A stretch of DNA of 64,000 nt from Streptomyces sp. V3I8 (GTDB lineage: Bacteria > Actinomycetota > Actinomycetes > Streptomycetales > Streptomycetaceae): assembly GCF_030817535.1 (NCBI RefSeq), contig NZ_JAUSZL010000002.1, positions 6,324,001-6,388,000 of the forward strand. Reading direction: 5' to 3'. Under the pieces are notes generated by a model. The model searched no databases, was not told the origin of the DNA, and was given only the letters and a program-made list of their open reading frames with translations. Shown here piece by piece: positions 34,643 through 44,212 of this stretch (positions are counted from its first letter, which is position 1; each line of letters opens with the position of its first letter). Made by a program: the position numbers and the translations under genes.

Positions 34643-36073
34643 TCAGGGGGCCGGGGCGCGGCGGACCAGGTACGCCGTGCCCCCGGCCACCGGTTCCTCG
34701 CCCACGTACTCCTGCCCCCGCATCTCGCACCAGGCCGGGATGTCCAGACGGGCCGCCTCGTCGTCGGACAGGACGCGGACCGTGCCGCCGAGGGGGACGT
34801 CGGCGATGACCTTCGCCAGTTCGATGACGGGGATCGGGCAGCGTCTGCCGAGGGCGTCCACGACCAGGACGTCCGGGGCGGAGGCGGCGGCCCCGGCCGC
34901 CTGGACGGTCGTCGGAGCGGCCGTCGGGACGGCCGCCGGGGCGCCCAGCTTCTCGCGGACCGTCGTCACCGCGCGGGGCAGGACCTCCAGGAAACGGTCC
35001 ACCTCCTCCGCGGGCGTACCCGCGGGCAGGGACACCCGGACGTTGCCCTCGCTCAGCACCCCCATCGCCCTCAGTACGTGGCTGGGCGTCAGCGTGCTGC
35101 TCGTGCAGGACGATCCGGACGAGACCGAGAACCCTTCACGGTCCAGCTCGTGCAGCAGTGTCTCTCCGTCGACATAGAGACAGGAGAAGGTCAGGAGATG
35201 GGGGAGCCGCGTGACCGGGTCACCCACCACCTCCACGTCCGGGACCAGCTCGGGCACCCGCGCGCGGATCCGGTCCGTCAGCTCCCGCAGCCGGACCGAC
35301 TCGGCGGCGGCCTCTGCCCGCACGGCACGCAGGGAGGCCGCGGCGGCGACGATGCCCGGGATGTTCTCGAAGCCGGGCGAACGCCCCGACTCCCGCTCGT
35401 CCGCGGGGCCCTGCGGCGCGTACCGCACCCCCTTGCGCACCGCGAGCAGCCCGACCCCCGCGGGCCCGCCCCACTTGTGGGCGCTGCCGGTCAGCAGGGA
35501 CCAGCCGCCGTCGACCGGCCCCCAGGCCAGCGACTGGGCCGCGTCCACGAGCAGCGGTACGCCCGCCGCGCGGCACGCCTCGGCGACGGCGGCCACCGGC
35601 TGCTCCGTACCCACCTCGTGGTTGGCGGACTGCAGACAGGCGAGCGCGGTGTCCGGCCGCAGGGCCTGCGCGTACGTGCCGGGGGACACCGCACCCGTCC
35701 GCAGAACGGGCACTTCGGACACCGTCCCGCCCGCGTGGCGGTGCGCCTGCGCCGAATGGAGCACCGAAGAGTGTTCGACCGCCGACACGACCAGGTGACG
35801 GCCCGCGCGGTGCCGTCCGGCGAGCGCGCCGGCGATCCCCGTGTGCACCGCGCGCGTGCCGGACGTGGTGAACACCAGCTCGTCCGGGCGGCAGCCGACC
35901 GCCTCGGCGGCGGCCTCGCGGGCCGCGTCCAGGAGCAGCCTGGCGCGCCGTCCCTCCCGGTAGAGGCGGGCCGGGTCGGCCCAGCCCTCGTCCAGCGAGG
36001 CCTGCAGGGCCTGGCGGGCGACGGGATGCAGGGGCGTGGAGGATGCGGCGTCGAAGTAGGACACGGCCGTCAC
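34643..36073 (-). CDS. Cysteine desulfurase fused to a TusA sulfurtransferase domain
   Basis: 476 residues. Residues 1-375 are a class V aminotransferase-fold desulfurase: SYFDAASSTPLHP at the start, PLP lysine Lys200 in GSAHKWGG, and the sulfur-accepting Cys323 in SSGSSCTSS, a NifS/IscS-type loop. After an Ala/Pro/Thr linker, residues about 402-470 form a TusA domain with persulfide Cys412 in RRCPIP. The enzyme would take sulfur from cysteine and pass it directly to its own TusA domain. Acceptor unknown (tRNA thiolation, molybdopterin or Fe-S). GTG 36073 is taken as start; GTG 36064 is possible. It diverges from ctaC. Confidence 0.92.
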   Translation of the reverse strand: MTAVSYFDAASSTPLHPVARQALQASLDEGWADPARLYREGRRARLLLDAAREAAAEAVGCRPDELVFTTSGTRAVHTGIAGALAGRHRAGRHLVVSAVEHSSVLHSAQAHRHAGGTVSEVPVLRTGAVSPGTYAQALRPDTALACLQSANHEVGTEQPVAAVAEACRAAGVPLLVDAAQSLAWGPVDGGWSLLTGSAHKWGGPAGVGLLAVRKGVRYAPQGPADERESGRSPGFENIPGIVAAAASLRAVRAEAAAESVRLRELTDRIRARVPELVPDVEVVGDPVTRLPHLLTFSCLYVDGETLLHELDREGFSVSSGSSCTSSTLTPSHVLRAMGVLSEGNVRVSLPAGTPAEEVDRFLEVLPRAVTTVREKLGAPAAVPTAAPTTVQAAGAAASAPDVLVVDALGRRCPIPVIELAKVIADVPLGGTVRVLSDDEAARLDIPAWCEMRGQEYVGEEPVAGGTAYLVRRAPAP

Positions 36074-36418
36074 GTTATGCGGTCCGCCCGCGGGAGGGTG
36101 TGCTGGGTCCGTTCGGCGGCTGCGGGCCGGTGGGAACCGCGCGAGCGGCCACGGTGCGGCCGCGGTCGGCGGTGAGCCGGACCGTCCGGGTGCGCGGCGC
36201 CCCCGCGAATGGGGCGTCACATACGCACGGACACCGCCGATTCCACCCCTTCGGGGTGAGTGGCGGCGCGTTGGGGACCCTCCCCGCGCGACCCCAAAAA
36301 GCGTCCAGTAGGGTTTGGTCCGCATAAACATCCAAACCCCTGCCCGACGCAGGGCGGCGACCTACCAGCGAGAAGGCCGCAGCCGACCGCGCGGGCGAGA
36401 CTCTCGGGAAGGCGCTAC
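36074..36418. promoter_or_regulatory. Divergent region, desulfurase-TusA and ctaC
   Basis: 345 bases without a gene. A small hairpin CACCCC-TTC-GGGGTG lies at 36244-36258 and CCCTGC...GCAGGG about 36336-36353, inside the probable ctaC leader. An AT-richer patch (CATAAACATCC, from 36323) may be promoter DNA, but no clear -35/-10 pair was found. Confidence 0.4.
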
Positions 36419-37411
36419 GTGAGTCCCTACGGCTCCGACCTCCCCCACGCCCTGGAGGGCGCGGGCGGTACCCCCATGCCGCGGCGCCCGATGCGGCGGA
36501 AGCTGCTGCAGGCACTGACTGCGGGCCTGGTCCTGGCGACCGCCACCGGTTGCACCTACAAGGACTTCCCCCGCCTTGGTATGCCCACCCCGACCACCGA
36601 AGAGGCTCCGCGGATCCTCTCCCTGTGGCAGGGCTCGTGGGCCGCAGCACTTGCCACGGGCGTGCTGGTCTGGGGCCTGATCCTGTGGAGCGCGTTCTTC
36701 CACCGGCGCAGCCGCACCAAGGTCGAAGTTCCCCCGCAGACCCGGTACAACATGCCCATCGAGGCGCTGTACACGGTGGTCCCCCTCATCATCGTCTCCG
36801 TGCTGTTCTACTTCACGGCCCGCGACGAGTCGAAGCTCCTCAGTCTCGACAAGAAGCCCGACGTCACGGTCAACGTCGTCGGCTTCCAGTGGAGCTGGGG
36901 CTTCAACTACATCGAGGACGTCGACGGCGCGACCGGCGACGCGAAGACCGACAAGAACCTCGGCGCGATCCCGCAGCGGTTCAAGGACGACTTCCCGGCG
37001 AACGCCGGCGGTGTCTACGACGTCGGTACGCCCGCCACGGAGAACCCGCAGACCGGCAACCCCGGTCCGACCCTCTGGCTCCCCAAGGGCAAGACGGTCC
37101 GCTTCGTCCTCACGTCGCGTGACGTCATCCACTCCTTCTGGGTGGTGCCGTTCCTCATGAAGCAGGACGTCATCCCGGGCCACACCAACTCCTTCCAGGT
37201 GACCCCCAACAAGGAGGGCACCTTCCTGGGCAAGTGCGCCGAGCTCTGCGGCGTCGACCACTCCCGGATGCTCTTCAACGTGAAGGTCGTCTCTCCCGAG
37301 CGCTACGAGGCCCACCTCAAGGAGCTCGCCGAGAAGGGCCAGACCGGTTACGTCCCGGCCGGTATCGAGCAGACGGACCACGAGAAGGAACGGGAGACGA
37401 ACGTACTGTGA
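36419..37411 (+). CDS. ctaC: Cytochrome c oxidase subunit II
   Basis: 330 residues. An N-terminal signal ends in ATATGC, a plausible lipobox, as in other actinobacterial CtaC. Two membrane helices (about 85-105 and 125-145) precede the periplasmic-side cupredoxin domain. The CuA ligands are Cys273, Cys277, His281 and Met284 in [12 protein letters not shown]; the upstream ligand His is in [11 protein letters not shown]. It receives electrons from QcrC in the bc1-aa3 supercomplex. Start GTG 36419 with GGAAGG 6 nt upstream. ctaD overlaps by 4 nt. Confidence 0.96.
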   Translation: MSPYGSDLPHALEGAGGTPMPRRPMRRKLLQALTAGLVLATATGCTYKDFPRLGMPTPTTEEAPRILSLWQGSWAAALATGVLVWGLILWSAFFHRRSRTKVEVPPQTRYNMPIEALYTVVPLIIVSVLFYFTARDESKLLSLDKKPDVTVNVVGFQWSWGFNYIEDVDGATGDAKTDKNLGAIPQRFKDDFPANAGGVYDVGTPATENPQTGNPGPTLWLPKGKTVRFVLTSRDVIHSFWVVPFLMKQDVIPGHTNSFQVTPNKEGTFLGKCAELCGVDHSRMLFNVKVVSPERYEAHLKELAEKGQTGYVPAGIEQTDHEKERETNVL

Positions 37412-39141
37412 GCATCCTCAACGAACCTCAGGGTGCCGCTGAGACCGAGCACTACCAGAACGAGGTGCCGGTCCGGCGCAAGCAGCCGGGCAACGTCGTA
37501 GTCAAGTGGCTGACCACCACGGACCACAAGACGATCGGCACGATGTACCTGGTCACGTCGTTCGCGTTCTTCTGCATCGGTGGCGTCATGGCGCTGCTGA
37601 TGCGCGCCGAACTGGCTCGTCCCGGCTCGCAGATCATGTCGAACGAGCAGTTCAACCAGGCGTTCACGATGCACGGCACGATCATGCTGCTGATGTTCGC
37701 GACGCCGCTGTTCGCGGGCTTCACGAACTGGATCATGCCGCTGCAGATCGGTGCGCCCGACGTGGCGTTCCCGCGGCTGAACATGTTCGCCTACTGGCTG
37801 TACCTGTTCGGCTCGCTGATCGCGGTCGGTGGCTTCCTCACCCCGCAGGGCGCGGCCGACTTCGGCTGGTTCGCCTACAGCCCGCTGTCGGACGCGGTCC
37901 GCTCGCCGGGCATCGGCGCCGACATGTGGATCATGGGTCTGGCGTTCTCCGGCTTCGGCACCATCCTGGGCGCGGTCAACTTCATCACCACCATCATCTG
38001 CATGCGCGCCCCGGGCATGACGATGTTCCGTATGCCGATCTTCGTGTGGAACGTGCTGCTCACCGCGGTCCTGGTGCTGCTCGCCTTCCCCGTGCTGGCC
38101 GCCGCGCTGTTCGCGCTGGAGGCGGATCGGAAGTTCGGCGCACACGTCTTCGATGCCGCGAACGGCGGAGCGCTGCTGTGGCAGCACCTCTTCTGGTTCT
38201 TCGGCCATCCGGAGGTGTACATCATCGCGTTGCCGTTCTTCGGCATCATCAGTGAGGTCATCCCGGTCTTCTCCCGCAAGCCGATGTTCGGCTACATGGG
38301 CCTGATCGGCGCGACCATCGCCATCGCGGGTCTGTCCGTGACGGTGTGGGCGCACCACATGTACGTCACCGGCGGTGTGCTGCTGCCGTTCTTCTCCTTC
38401 ATGACGTTCCTCATCGCCGTGCCGACGGGCGTGAAGTTCTTCAACTGGATCGGCACCATGTGGAAGGGGTCACTGAGTTTCGAGACCCCGATGCTGTGGG
38501 CCACCGGCTTCCTGATCACCTTCACCTTCGGTGGTCTGACCGGTGTCATCCTGGCCTCGCCGCCGATGGACTTCCACGTCTCGGACTCGTACTTCGTGGT
38601 GGCGCACTTCCACTACGTGGTGTTCGGCACGGTCGTGTTCGCGATGTTCTCCGGCTTCCACTTCTGGTGGCCGAAGTTCACCGGCAAGATGCTCGACGAA
38701 CGCCTCGGCAAGATCACCTTCTGGACGCTGTTCATCGGCTTCCACGGGACGTTCCTCGTCCAGCACTGGCTGGGCGCCGAGGGCATGCCGCGCCGGTACG
38801 CGGACTACCTCGCGGCCGACGGCTTCACCGCGCTGAACACGATCTCGACGATCAGCTCGTTCGTGCTCGGCCTGTCGATCCTGCCCTTCTTCTACAACGT
38901 GTGGAAGACGGCCAAGTACGGCAAGAAGGTCGAGGTCGACGACCCGTGGGGTTACGGCCGCTCGCTCGAGTGGGCCACGTCCTGCCCGCCGCCGCGGCAC
39001 AACTTCCTCACGCTGCCGCGGATCCGTTCCGAATCCCCGGCCTTCGACCTGCACCACCCGGAGATCGCCGCCCTCGACCAGCTCGAGAACGCCGGTCACG
39101 GTGAGAAGGCCCTCGCCGGCGGCAAGGAGGCAGGCAAGTGA
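37408..39141 (+). CDS. ctaD: Cytochrome c oxidase subunit I
   Basis: 577 residues, 12 membrane helices. Heme-copper ligands are visible: His89 (MHGTIM), CuB His267 with cross-linked Tyr271 (HPEVY), His316/His317 (WAHHMY), and heme ligands His400/His402 (AHFHYVVFG). It reduces O2 to water and pumps protons. GTG start overlaps the ctaC stop (GTGA), so the two are translationally coupled; the same overlap joins it to ctaF. Confidence 0.97.
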   Translation: MSILNEPQGAAETEHYQNEVPVRRKQPGNVVVKWLTTTDHKTIGTMYLVTSFAFFCIGGVMALLMRAELARPGSQIMSNEQFNQAFTMHGTIMLLMFATPLFAGFTNWIMPLQIGAPDVAFPRLNMFAYWLYLFGSLIAVGGFLTPQGAADFGWFAYSPLSDAVRSPGIGADMWIMGLAFSGFGTILGAVNFITTIICMRAPGMTMFRMPIFVWNVLLTAVLVLLAFPVLAAALFALEADRKFGAHVFDAANGGALLWQHLFWFFGHPEVYIIALPFFGIISEVIPVFSRKPMFGYMGLIGATIAIAGLSVTVWAHHMYVTGGVLLPFFSFMTFLIAVPTGVKFFNWIGTMWKGSLSFETPMLWATGFLITFTFGGLTGVILASPPMDFHVSDSYFVVAHFHYVVFGTVVFAMFSGFHFWWPKFTGKMLDERLGKITFWTLFIGFHGTFLVQHWLGAEGMPRRYADYLAADGFTALNTISTISSFVLGLSILPFFYNVWKTAKYGKKVEVDDPWGYGRSLEWATSCPPPRHNFLTLPRIRSESPAFDLHHPEIAALDQLENAGHGEKALAGGKEAGK

Positions 39142-39536
39142 AGGTCCAGGGCAAGATGTTCATCTGGCTCGCCGTCTTCATCCTCGTCATGGCGATCGTC
39201 TACGGCGTGTGGTCGAAGGAGCCGGCCGGCACCACGGCGCTCTTCCTGGGCTTCGGCCTGAGCGTCATGATCGGCTACTACCTGTGGTTCACGGCCCGGC
39301 GGGTCGACACGGGCGCACAGGACAACAAGGAGGCCGACGTCGCGGACGACGCCGGTGAGGTCGGCTTCTTCAGCCCGCACAGCTGGCAGCCGCTCGCCCT
39401 CGGCATCGGTGGCGCGTTCGCCTTCATGGGCGTCGTCTTCGGCTGGTGGCTGCTCTACTTCTCGGCCCCGATCATCCTGATCGGCCTGTGGGGCTGGGTC
39501 TTCGAGTACTACCGCGGAGAGAACCAGAACCAGTAA
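39138..39536 (+). CDS. ctaF: Cytochrome c oxidase subunit IV (actinobacterial type)
   Basis: 132 residues with four hydrophobic helices (about 7-25, 33-52, 83-103, 106-124) and the end [15 protein letters not shown]. This matches CtaF, the small subunit of actinobacterial aa3 oxidase. GTG start overlaps the ctaD stop; the operon ends here with a hairpin terminator. Confidence 0.94.
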   Translation: MKVQGKMFIWLAVFILVMAIVYGVWSKEPAGTTALFLGFGLSVMIGYYLWFTARRVDTGAQDNKEADVADDAGEVGFFSPHSWQPLALGIGGAFAFMGVVFGWWLLYFSAPIILIGLWGWVFEYYRGENQNQ

Positions 39537-39552
39537 CACGCGCTGAGCGCAC

Positions 39553-39588
39553 GGAAGCCCGGACACCCTGCACGGGGTCCGGGCTTCC
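39553..39588 (+). terminator. Terminator after ctaCDF
   Basis: GGAAGCCCGGA (39553-39563) pairs with TCCGGGCTTCC (39578-39588), 17 nt past the ctaF stop, followed by CCCTTTC. Confidence 0.85.
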
Positions 39589-39652
39589 CCCTTTCGCCGC
39601 ACGGCGGTCCCCCGCACGGCCCAATGGACGCGCCGTGACCGGCCGCCGTTCC

Positions 39653-39664
39653 TACGCTCGGGAC
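39653..39664 (+). promoter_or_regulatory. Probable leaderless promoter -10 box for the L,D-transpeptidase
   Basis: TACGCT lies 6 nt before the ATG at 39665 and no ribosome binding site is present, so transcription would start at or near the A of ATG. The -35 is not clear. Confidence 0.45.
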
Positions 39665-40963
39665 ATGAGCCACTCAGTTTCCTCCCGGGGCGCCGGCGGC
39701 GGTACGGCGCGCCCGCGGCACCGCACCGCCGCCGGCTGCACGGCGCTGATGGTCGCCATAGGCGCGGGCGCCACGGCCTGCGGCTCCGACGCCGACCCGC
39801 TCTCGGCCGAGCCCTACGACGCGACGCGGGACATCTCCTTCAGCGCGGCCGTCGGCGACGGGAAGAAGGCCGACCCGGACAAGCCCCTGGAAATCACCGC
39901 CAGGGACTCCGGCGGCCGCATCACCGACGTGACGGCCACGGACGCCTCAGGGCGGTACGTGGCGGGCGAACTGTCGGCCGACGGAGGCAGGTGGCACAGC
40001 ACCTCGCCGCTGGCCGCAGGCGCCCGCTACACGGTCCGGGTGAGCACCGAGAACAAGGACGGCGCGCCGGGCCGCAAGGCCGTCGACCTGGAGACCAGCA
40101 CCCCCAGGACGAAGAAGCGGCTCGACGTGACGTTCGGGCCCGACCGGGGCACCTACGGGGTCGGCCAGCCCGTCACCGCCGAACTCAGCGCCCCGGTCAG
40201 GGACAAGGCGGCGCGAGCCGTCGTGGAGCGGGCCCTCAAGGTGCGCTCCCGGCCCGCGGTCCAGGGTGCCTGGCACTGGGTGGACGACAAGAAGCTGCAC
40301 TACCGCCCCAAGGAGTACTGGCCCGCCCACGCCACCGTCCGGGCGTCCAGCAACCTCGCGGGCATCAGGGTGGCCGAGCGGCTCTGGGGCGGCGCGGCCA
40401 GGCCCCTGACGCTCACCACGGGCGACCGCATGGAGGCGGTGACGGACGCCGCGGCCCACTCGATGACGGTCTACCGCAACGGTGACGCGATCAGGACCAT
40501 CCCCGTCACCACCGGAAAGCCGGGCTTCGACACCCGCAACGGCGTCAAGGTCGTCCTGGGCAAGGAGTACTTCGTACGGATGCGCGGTACCAGCATCGGC
40601 ATCGCCGAGGGCACCGCGGACTCCTACGACCTGCCCGTCTACTACGCCACCAGGGTGACGTGGAGCGGCGAGTACGTGCACGCCGCGCCCTGGTCCGCCG
40701 GCTCCCAGGGAGCCGCCAACGTCAGCCACGGCTGCACCGGCATGAGCACCGCCAACGCCGAGTGGTTCTTCGACACCTTCCGCGCCGGCGACATCGTCAA
40801 GGTCGTCAACTCGCACGGCGACACGATGGACCCGTTCGGCAACGGCTTCGGCGACTGGAACCTCACGTGGAAGAACTGGCGCAAGGGCAGTGCCCTGGTG
40901 GCGGACACCACAGAGGGCTCCGCCCCGGAGGACCGCCCGAGACTACGCCCGGAGTCCGCCTAG
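39665..40963 (+). CDS. L,D-transpeptidase lipoprotein (Ldt, YkuD domain)
   Basis: 432 residues. Signal and lipobox at about 38-41 (ATACGS). Two Ig-like domains (about 50-270) precede the YkuD catalytic domain with His355-Gly-Cys357 in NVSHGCTGMSTANAEWFFD. The layout is that of M. tuberculosis LdtMt2. It forms 3-3 crosslinks in peptidoglycan outside the membrane; Cys357 is the nucleophile. It lies between the two halves of the cytochrome oxidase gene set but has its own promoter. Confidence 0.94.
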   Translation: MSHSVSSRGAGGGTARPRHRTAAGCTALMVAIGAGATACGSDADPLSAEPYDATRDISFSAAVGDGKKADPDKPLEITARDSGGRITDVTATDASGRYVAGELSADGGRWHSTSPLAAGARYTVRVSTENKDGAPGRKAVDLETSTPRTKKRLDVTFGPDRGTYGVGQPVTAELSAPVRDKAARAVVERALKVRSRPAVQGAWHWVDDKKLHYRPKEYWPAHATVRASSNLAGIRVAERLWGGAARPLTLTTGDRMEAVTDAAAHSMTVYRNGDAIRTIPVTTGKPGFDTRNGVKVVLGKEYFVRMRGTSIGIAEGTADSYDLPVYYATRVTWSGEYVHAAPWSAGSQGAANVSHGCTGMSTANAEWFFDTFRAGDIVKVVNSHGDTMDPFGNGFGDWNLTWKNWRKGSALVADTTEGSAPEDRPRLRPESA

Positions 40964-40989
40964 GCCGCCCCCCCCCGCAGGGGCCCGAG

Positions 40990-41011
40990 AGGGGCGCGGG
41001 GAACTGCGCGA
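40990..41011 (+). repeat. Dispersed repeat, single copy
   Basis: One 22-nt element in the gap between the convergent L,D-transpeptidase and orphan receiver genes. Confidence 0.8.
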
Positions 41012-41061
41012 CCAGCCACGACGGTCCCGCAGTCGCCCGATGAACAGGAGCCGTACGGCGC

Positions 41062-41463
41062 CTACGCGCTCAGGGCCCGCTTGCTGCGGAGCAGCCCCGC
41101 CAGGGCCGCGGCGAACTCCACCGGCTCCACCGGCAGGGTCACGGCCGCCTCGGCCCGGCTCCAGGTGGCCAGCCACGCGTCCTGCGGCCGCCCGATCAGC
41201 AGCAGCACCGGTGGGCAGTCGAAGATCTCGTCCTTGATCTGCCGGCAGATCCCCATCCCGCCCGCGGGAACCGCCTCACCGTCCAGCACGCACACGTCGA
41301 TGCCGCCGCGATCGAGTTCCTTGATCACCGCGGCAGGGGTGGCGCACTCGACGAACTCCACCTGGGGAACGTCGGTCGCGGGCCTGCGCCCCGTGGCGAG
41401 CCGCACCTGTTCGCGGGTGTTGGAGTCGTCGCTGTAGACCAGCACCGTTGCGGTCGGCTGCAT
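41062..41463 (-). CDS. Orphan response-regulator-like receiver protein
   Basis: 133 residues, a single receiver-like alpha/beta domain with no output domain. The acidic pair SDD (about 11-13) and an Asp in DVCVLDGE (about 61) are kept. The position of the conserved Lys reads TLPVEP instead of T-K-P, so phosphorylation signalling may be altered. Conserved opening MQPTATVLVYSDDSNTREQVRLA. It diverges from ctaE; a link to respiration is suggested by position only. Confidence 0.8.
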   Translation of the reverse strand: MQPTATVLVYSDDSNTREQVRLATGRRPATDVPQVEFVECATPAAVIKELDRGGIDVCVLDGEAVPAGGMGICRQIKDEIFDCPPVLLLIGRPQDAWLATWSRAEAAVTLPVEPVEFAAALAGLLRSKRALSA

Positions 41464-41624
41464 TCTTCCTCCGGGACGTCAGCGTCGTAGAGACAGATAC
41501 GGACAGGGTCCGATGCGCGGATGCTACTCCTTCGATCACAGGCCCAACACCGGTTCGGACAGGGCTTCGATGGGCCATATGGGCTGGACACACCCCACAC
41601 GCACCCCGAACGGCACCCCCCGGG

Positions 41625-41661
41625 GTGAGGGCGGGATAAGCGACCGACATAATGTCGGTCG
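41625..41661 (+). promoter_or_regulatory. ctaE-qcrCAB promoter with a palindrome on the -10 box
   Basis: -35-like GTGAGG (41625-41630), a 17-bp spacer and -10 CATAAT (41648-41653) place the start of transcription at GTG 41661, 7 nt on. Perfect 9-bp arms CGACCGACA (41641-41649) and TGTCGGTCG (41653-41661) surround TAA and cover the whole -10 box: a typical repressor position. Confidence 0.65.
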
Positions 41662-42272
41662 TGGCGACAGCAACGACAGTAGATACCGGGCACGCGCACC
41701 CGTCGGTCAATCGACCGAACCTCACCAGCGTCGGAACCATCATCTGGCTGAGTTCCGAGCTGATGTTCTTCGCGGCCCTCTTCGCGATGTACTTCACCAT
41801 CCGATCGGTGACCGGTCCCGACCACTGGAAGGAAATGGCATCCGCCCTGAACTTCCCGTTCTCGGCGACCAACACCACGATCCTGGTGCTCTCCTCCCTG
41901 ACCTGTCAGCTCGGCGTGTTCGCGGCCGAGCGCGGGGACGTGAAGAAGCTCCGGATGTGGTTCATCGTCACCTTCGTGATGGGTGCGATCTTCATCGGCG
42001 GCCAGGTGTACGAGTACACCGAGCTGGTCAAGCACGAGGGCCTGTCGCTCTCGTCGGACCCGTACGGCTCGGTGTTCTACCTGACCACCGGCTTCCACGG
42101 CCTGCACGTGACGGGTGGCCTCATCGCCTTCCTGCTGGTCCTCGGGCGCACCTACGCCGCCCGCAGGTTCACGCACGAGCAGGCGACCGCCGCAATCGTC
42201 GTGTCCTACTACTGGCACTTCGTCGATGTCGTCTGGATCGGCCTCTTCGCCACGATCTACATGATCAAGTAG
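41661..42272 (+). CDS. ctaE: Cytochrome c oxidase subunit III
   Basis: 203 residues, five membrane helices, ending [21 protein letters not shown], the family signature; [10 protein letters not shown] is also typical. It stabilises subunit I and the proton path. GTG 41661 is taken as a leaderless start because the ATG at 41652 lies inside the likely -10 box. First gene of ctaE-qcrC-qcrA-qcrB, apart from ctaCDF. Confidence 0.95.
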   Translation: MATATTVDTGHAHPSVNRPNLTSVGTIIWLSSELMFFAALFAMYFTIRSVTGPDHWKEMASALNFPFSATNTTILVLSSLTCQLGVFAAERGDVKKLRMWFIVTFVMGAIFIGGQVYEYTELVKHEGLSLSSDPYGSVFYLTTGFHGLHVTGGLIAFLLVLGRTYAARRFTHEQATAAIVVSYYWHFVDVVWIGLFATIYMIK

Positions 42273-42337
42273 CCGGGCCCGTTCCCGCGCACATTCCAGA
42301 AGCATCGACGCAGAAGATCCTGACACCGGGGTAATCC

Positions 42338-43148
42338 GTGAAAAAGCTCTCCGCACGACGACGCCATCCGCTGGCGGCGGTCGTCGTCCTACTCCTCGCG
42401 CTGGCGGCCACCGGGGGGCTGTACACCGCGTTCGCGCCTGCGGACAAGGCACAGGCCGAATCCTCCGCCCAGGTCCCTCGCCATCGACGAGGGCAAGAAG
42501 CTCTACGCCGTCGGCTGCGCCAGCTGCCACGGCACCGGCGGTCAGGGCACCACCGACGGCCCGAGCCTGGTGGGCGTGGGTGCCGCAGCCGTCGACTTCC
42601 AGGTCGGCACCGGCCGGATGCCGGCCCAGCAGCCCGGCGCGCAGGTTCCGGACAAGAAGAACATCTACTCGCAGGCCGAGATCGACCAGCTCGCGGCGTT
42701 CGTCGCCTCGCTGGGTGCCGGTCCCAGTGTGCCGACCGAGGAGCAGTACGACCCCAAGGGCGCGGACATCGCCGAGGGCGGCGAGCTCTTCCGCACCAAC
42801 TGCGCCCAGTGCCACAACTTCACCGGCAAGGGCGGCGCGCTGACCGAGGGCAAGTACGCCCCGTCGCTGGAGGATGTCGACCCGAAGTACATCTACGAGG
42901 CCATGCTGCACGGCCCGCAGAACATGCCGTCCTTCCCCGACACCACGCTGACGGAGAAGAACAAGAAGGACATCATCGCGTACCTCGACGCGGTCAACAG
43001 CGACGATTCGGAGAGCCCCGGCGGTATGGAGCTGGGCGGCCTCGGGCCGGTCAGTGAAGGCCTCTTCGGCTGGATCTTCGGTCTCGGCGGACTGATCGCC
43101 GTCGCCGTGTGGGTCGCCGCCCGGACCGCAAAGGCCAAGAAGTCATGA
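42338..43148 (+). pseudogene. qcrC: Diheme cytochrome c subunit of the bc1 complex, with a +1 frameshift
   Basis: QcrC carries two hemes c and links the Rieske protein to CtaC. From GTG 42338 the frame gives the basic N terminus, one membrane helix (AAVVVLLLALAATGGLYTAF) and ends its sensible part at KAQAESSAQ. The rest lies in the next frame: SLAIDEGKKLYAVGCASCHG (heme motif 1, 42516-42530), CAQCHN (heme motif 2, 42801-42815) and a C-terminal helix LFGWIFGLGGLIAVAVWVAAR. One extra G at 42472-42473 explains the shift (CAG-GTC for CAG-TCC). Without it the protein is intact, about 269 residues. Coupled by ATGA to qcrA. An error in the sequence is as likely as a mutation. Confidence 0.92.
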
Positions 43149-44212
43149 GTAGCCAACAGACCCCAGACGAGAACCTGCCCGCCGAGCGGGCCGCCGACGG
43201 CCACGCGCACGGCGACGTGAGCGTGCCGGACCCGAAGCACCCCTTCGCGGACCCCGGCCTGCCGCCGCACCAGCACCGCATCCAGGACATCGACGAGCGG
43301 GCCGCCAAGCGGTCCGAGCGCACGGTCGCCCTGCTGTTCACGCTCTCGATGCTGGCCACGGTCGGCTTCATCGCGTCCTTCGTGACGATCCCGGCCGACC
43401 GGATCGTCTACATCTTCCCGCTCGGCCACATCAGCGGTCTGAACTTCGCCCTGGGCATGACGCTCGGCCTGGCGCTGTTCTGCATCGGCGCGGGCGCGGT
43501 CCACTGGGCCCGCACCCTGATGTCCGACGTGGAGGTCGCCGACGAGCGCCACCCGATCGCGGCGGAGCCCGAGGTCAAGGCCAAGGTGCTGGCCGACTTC
43601 AAGCAGGGCGCCAAGGAGTCGGCGCTCGGCCGCCGCAAGCTCATCCGCAACACGATGTTCGGCGCGCTGACCCTGTTCCCGCTCTCGGGCATCGTCCTGC
43701 TGCGCGACCTCGGTCCGCTGCCGGAGGACAAGCTGCGGCACACCCTGTGGTCCAGGGGCAAGCTGCTCGTCAACATGAACACCGACGAGCCGCTGCGTCC
43801 CTCCGACGTCGCCGTGGGTTCGCTCACCTTCGCCAAGCCCGAGGGCCTGGAGGAGGAGGACCACGAGTTCCAGACCGAGATCGCCAAGGCGGCCCTGATG
43901 ATCGTCCGGCTGCAGCCGGAGAACATCAAGGACAAGCGCGAGCTCGAGTGGTCGCACGAGGGCATCGTGGCGTACTCGAAGATCTGCACCCACGTCGGTT
44001 GCCCGATCTCCCTGTACGAGCAGCAGACGCACCACGTTCTCTGCCCGTGCCACCAGTCCACCTTCGACCTCTCCGACGGTGCCCGAGTGATCTTCGGCCC
44101 GGCCGGTCACCCCCTGCCGCAGCTGCGCATCGGTGTGAACGACGAGGGTTACCTCGAGGCGCTCGGCGACTTCGATGAGCCCGTCGGTCCTGCATTCTGG
44201 GAGCGCGGATGA
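43145..44212 (+). CDS. qcrA: Rieske iron-sulfur subunit of the bc1 complex
   Basis: 355 residues. Actinobacterial type with three membrane helices (about 60-80, 95-115, 170-190) rather than one. The [2Fe-2S] ligands are Cys281/His283 (CTHVGC) and Cys300/His303 (CPCHQSTF); Cys286 and Cys302 form the family disulfide. It passes electrons from menaquinol to QcrC. ATGA overlaps on both sides couple it to qcrC and qcrB. Confidence 0.96.
   Translation: MSSQQTPDENLPAERAADGHAHGDVSVPDPKHPFADPGLPPHQHRIQDIDERAAKRSERTVALLFTLSMLATVGFIASFVTIPADRIVYIFPLGHISGLNFALGMTLGLALFCIGAGAVHWARTLMSDVEVADERHPIAAEPEVKAKVLADFKQGAKESALGRRKLIRNTMFGALTLFPLSGIVLLRDLGPLPEDKLRHTLWSRGKLLVNMNTDEPLRPSDVAVGSLTFAKPEGLEEEDHEFQTEIAKAALMIVRLQPENIKDKRELEWSHEGIVAYSKICTHVGCPISLYEQQTHHVLCPCHQSTFDLSDGARVIFGPAGHPLPQLRIGVNDEGYLEALGDFDEPVGPAFWERG

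Noticed and set aside
42338..43057. A separate 239-residue protein read without correction of the qcrC frameshift
   Set aside because: After KAQAESSAQ the sequence becomes Arg/Gly-rich, while the next frame carries the heme motifs; it is a frameshifted qcrC, not a new gene.
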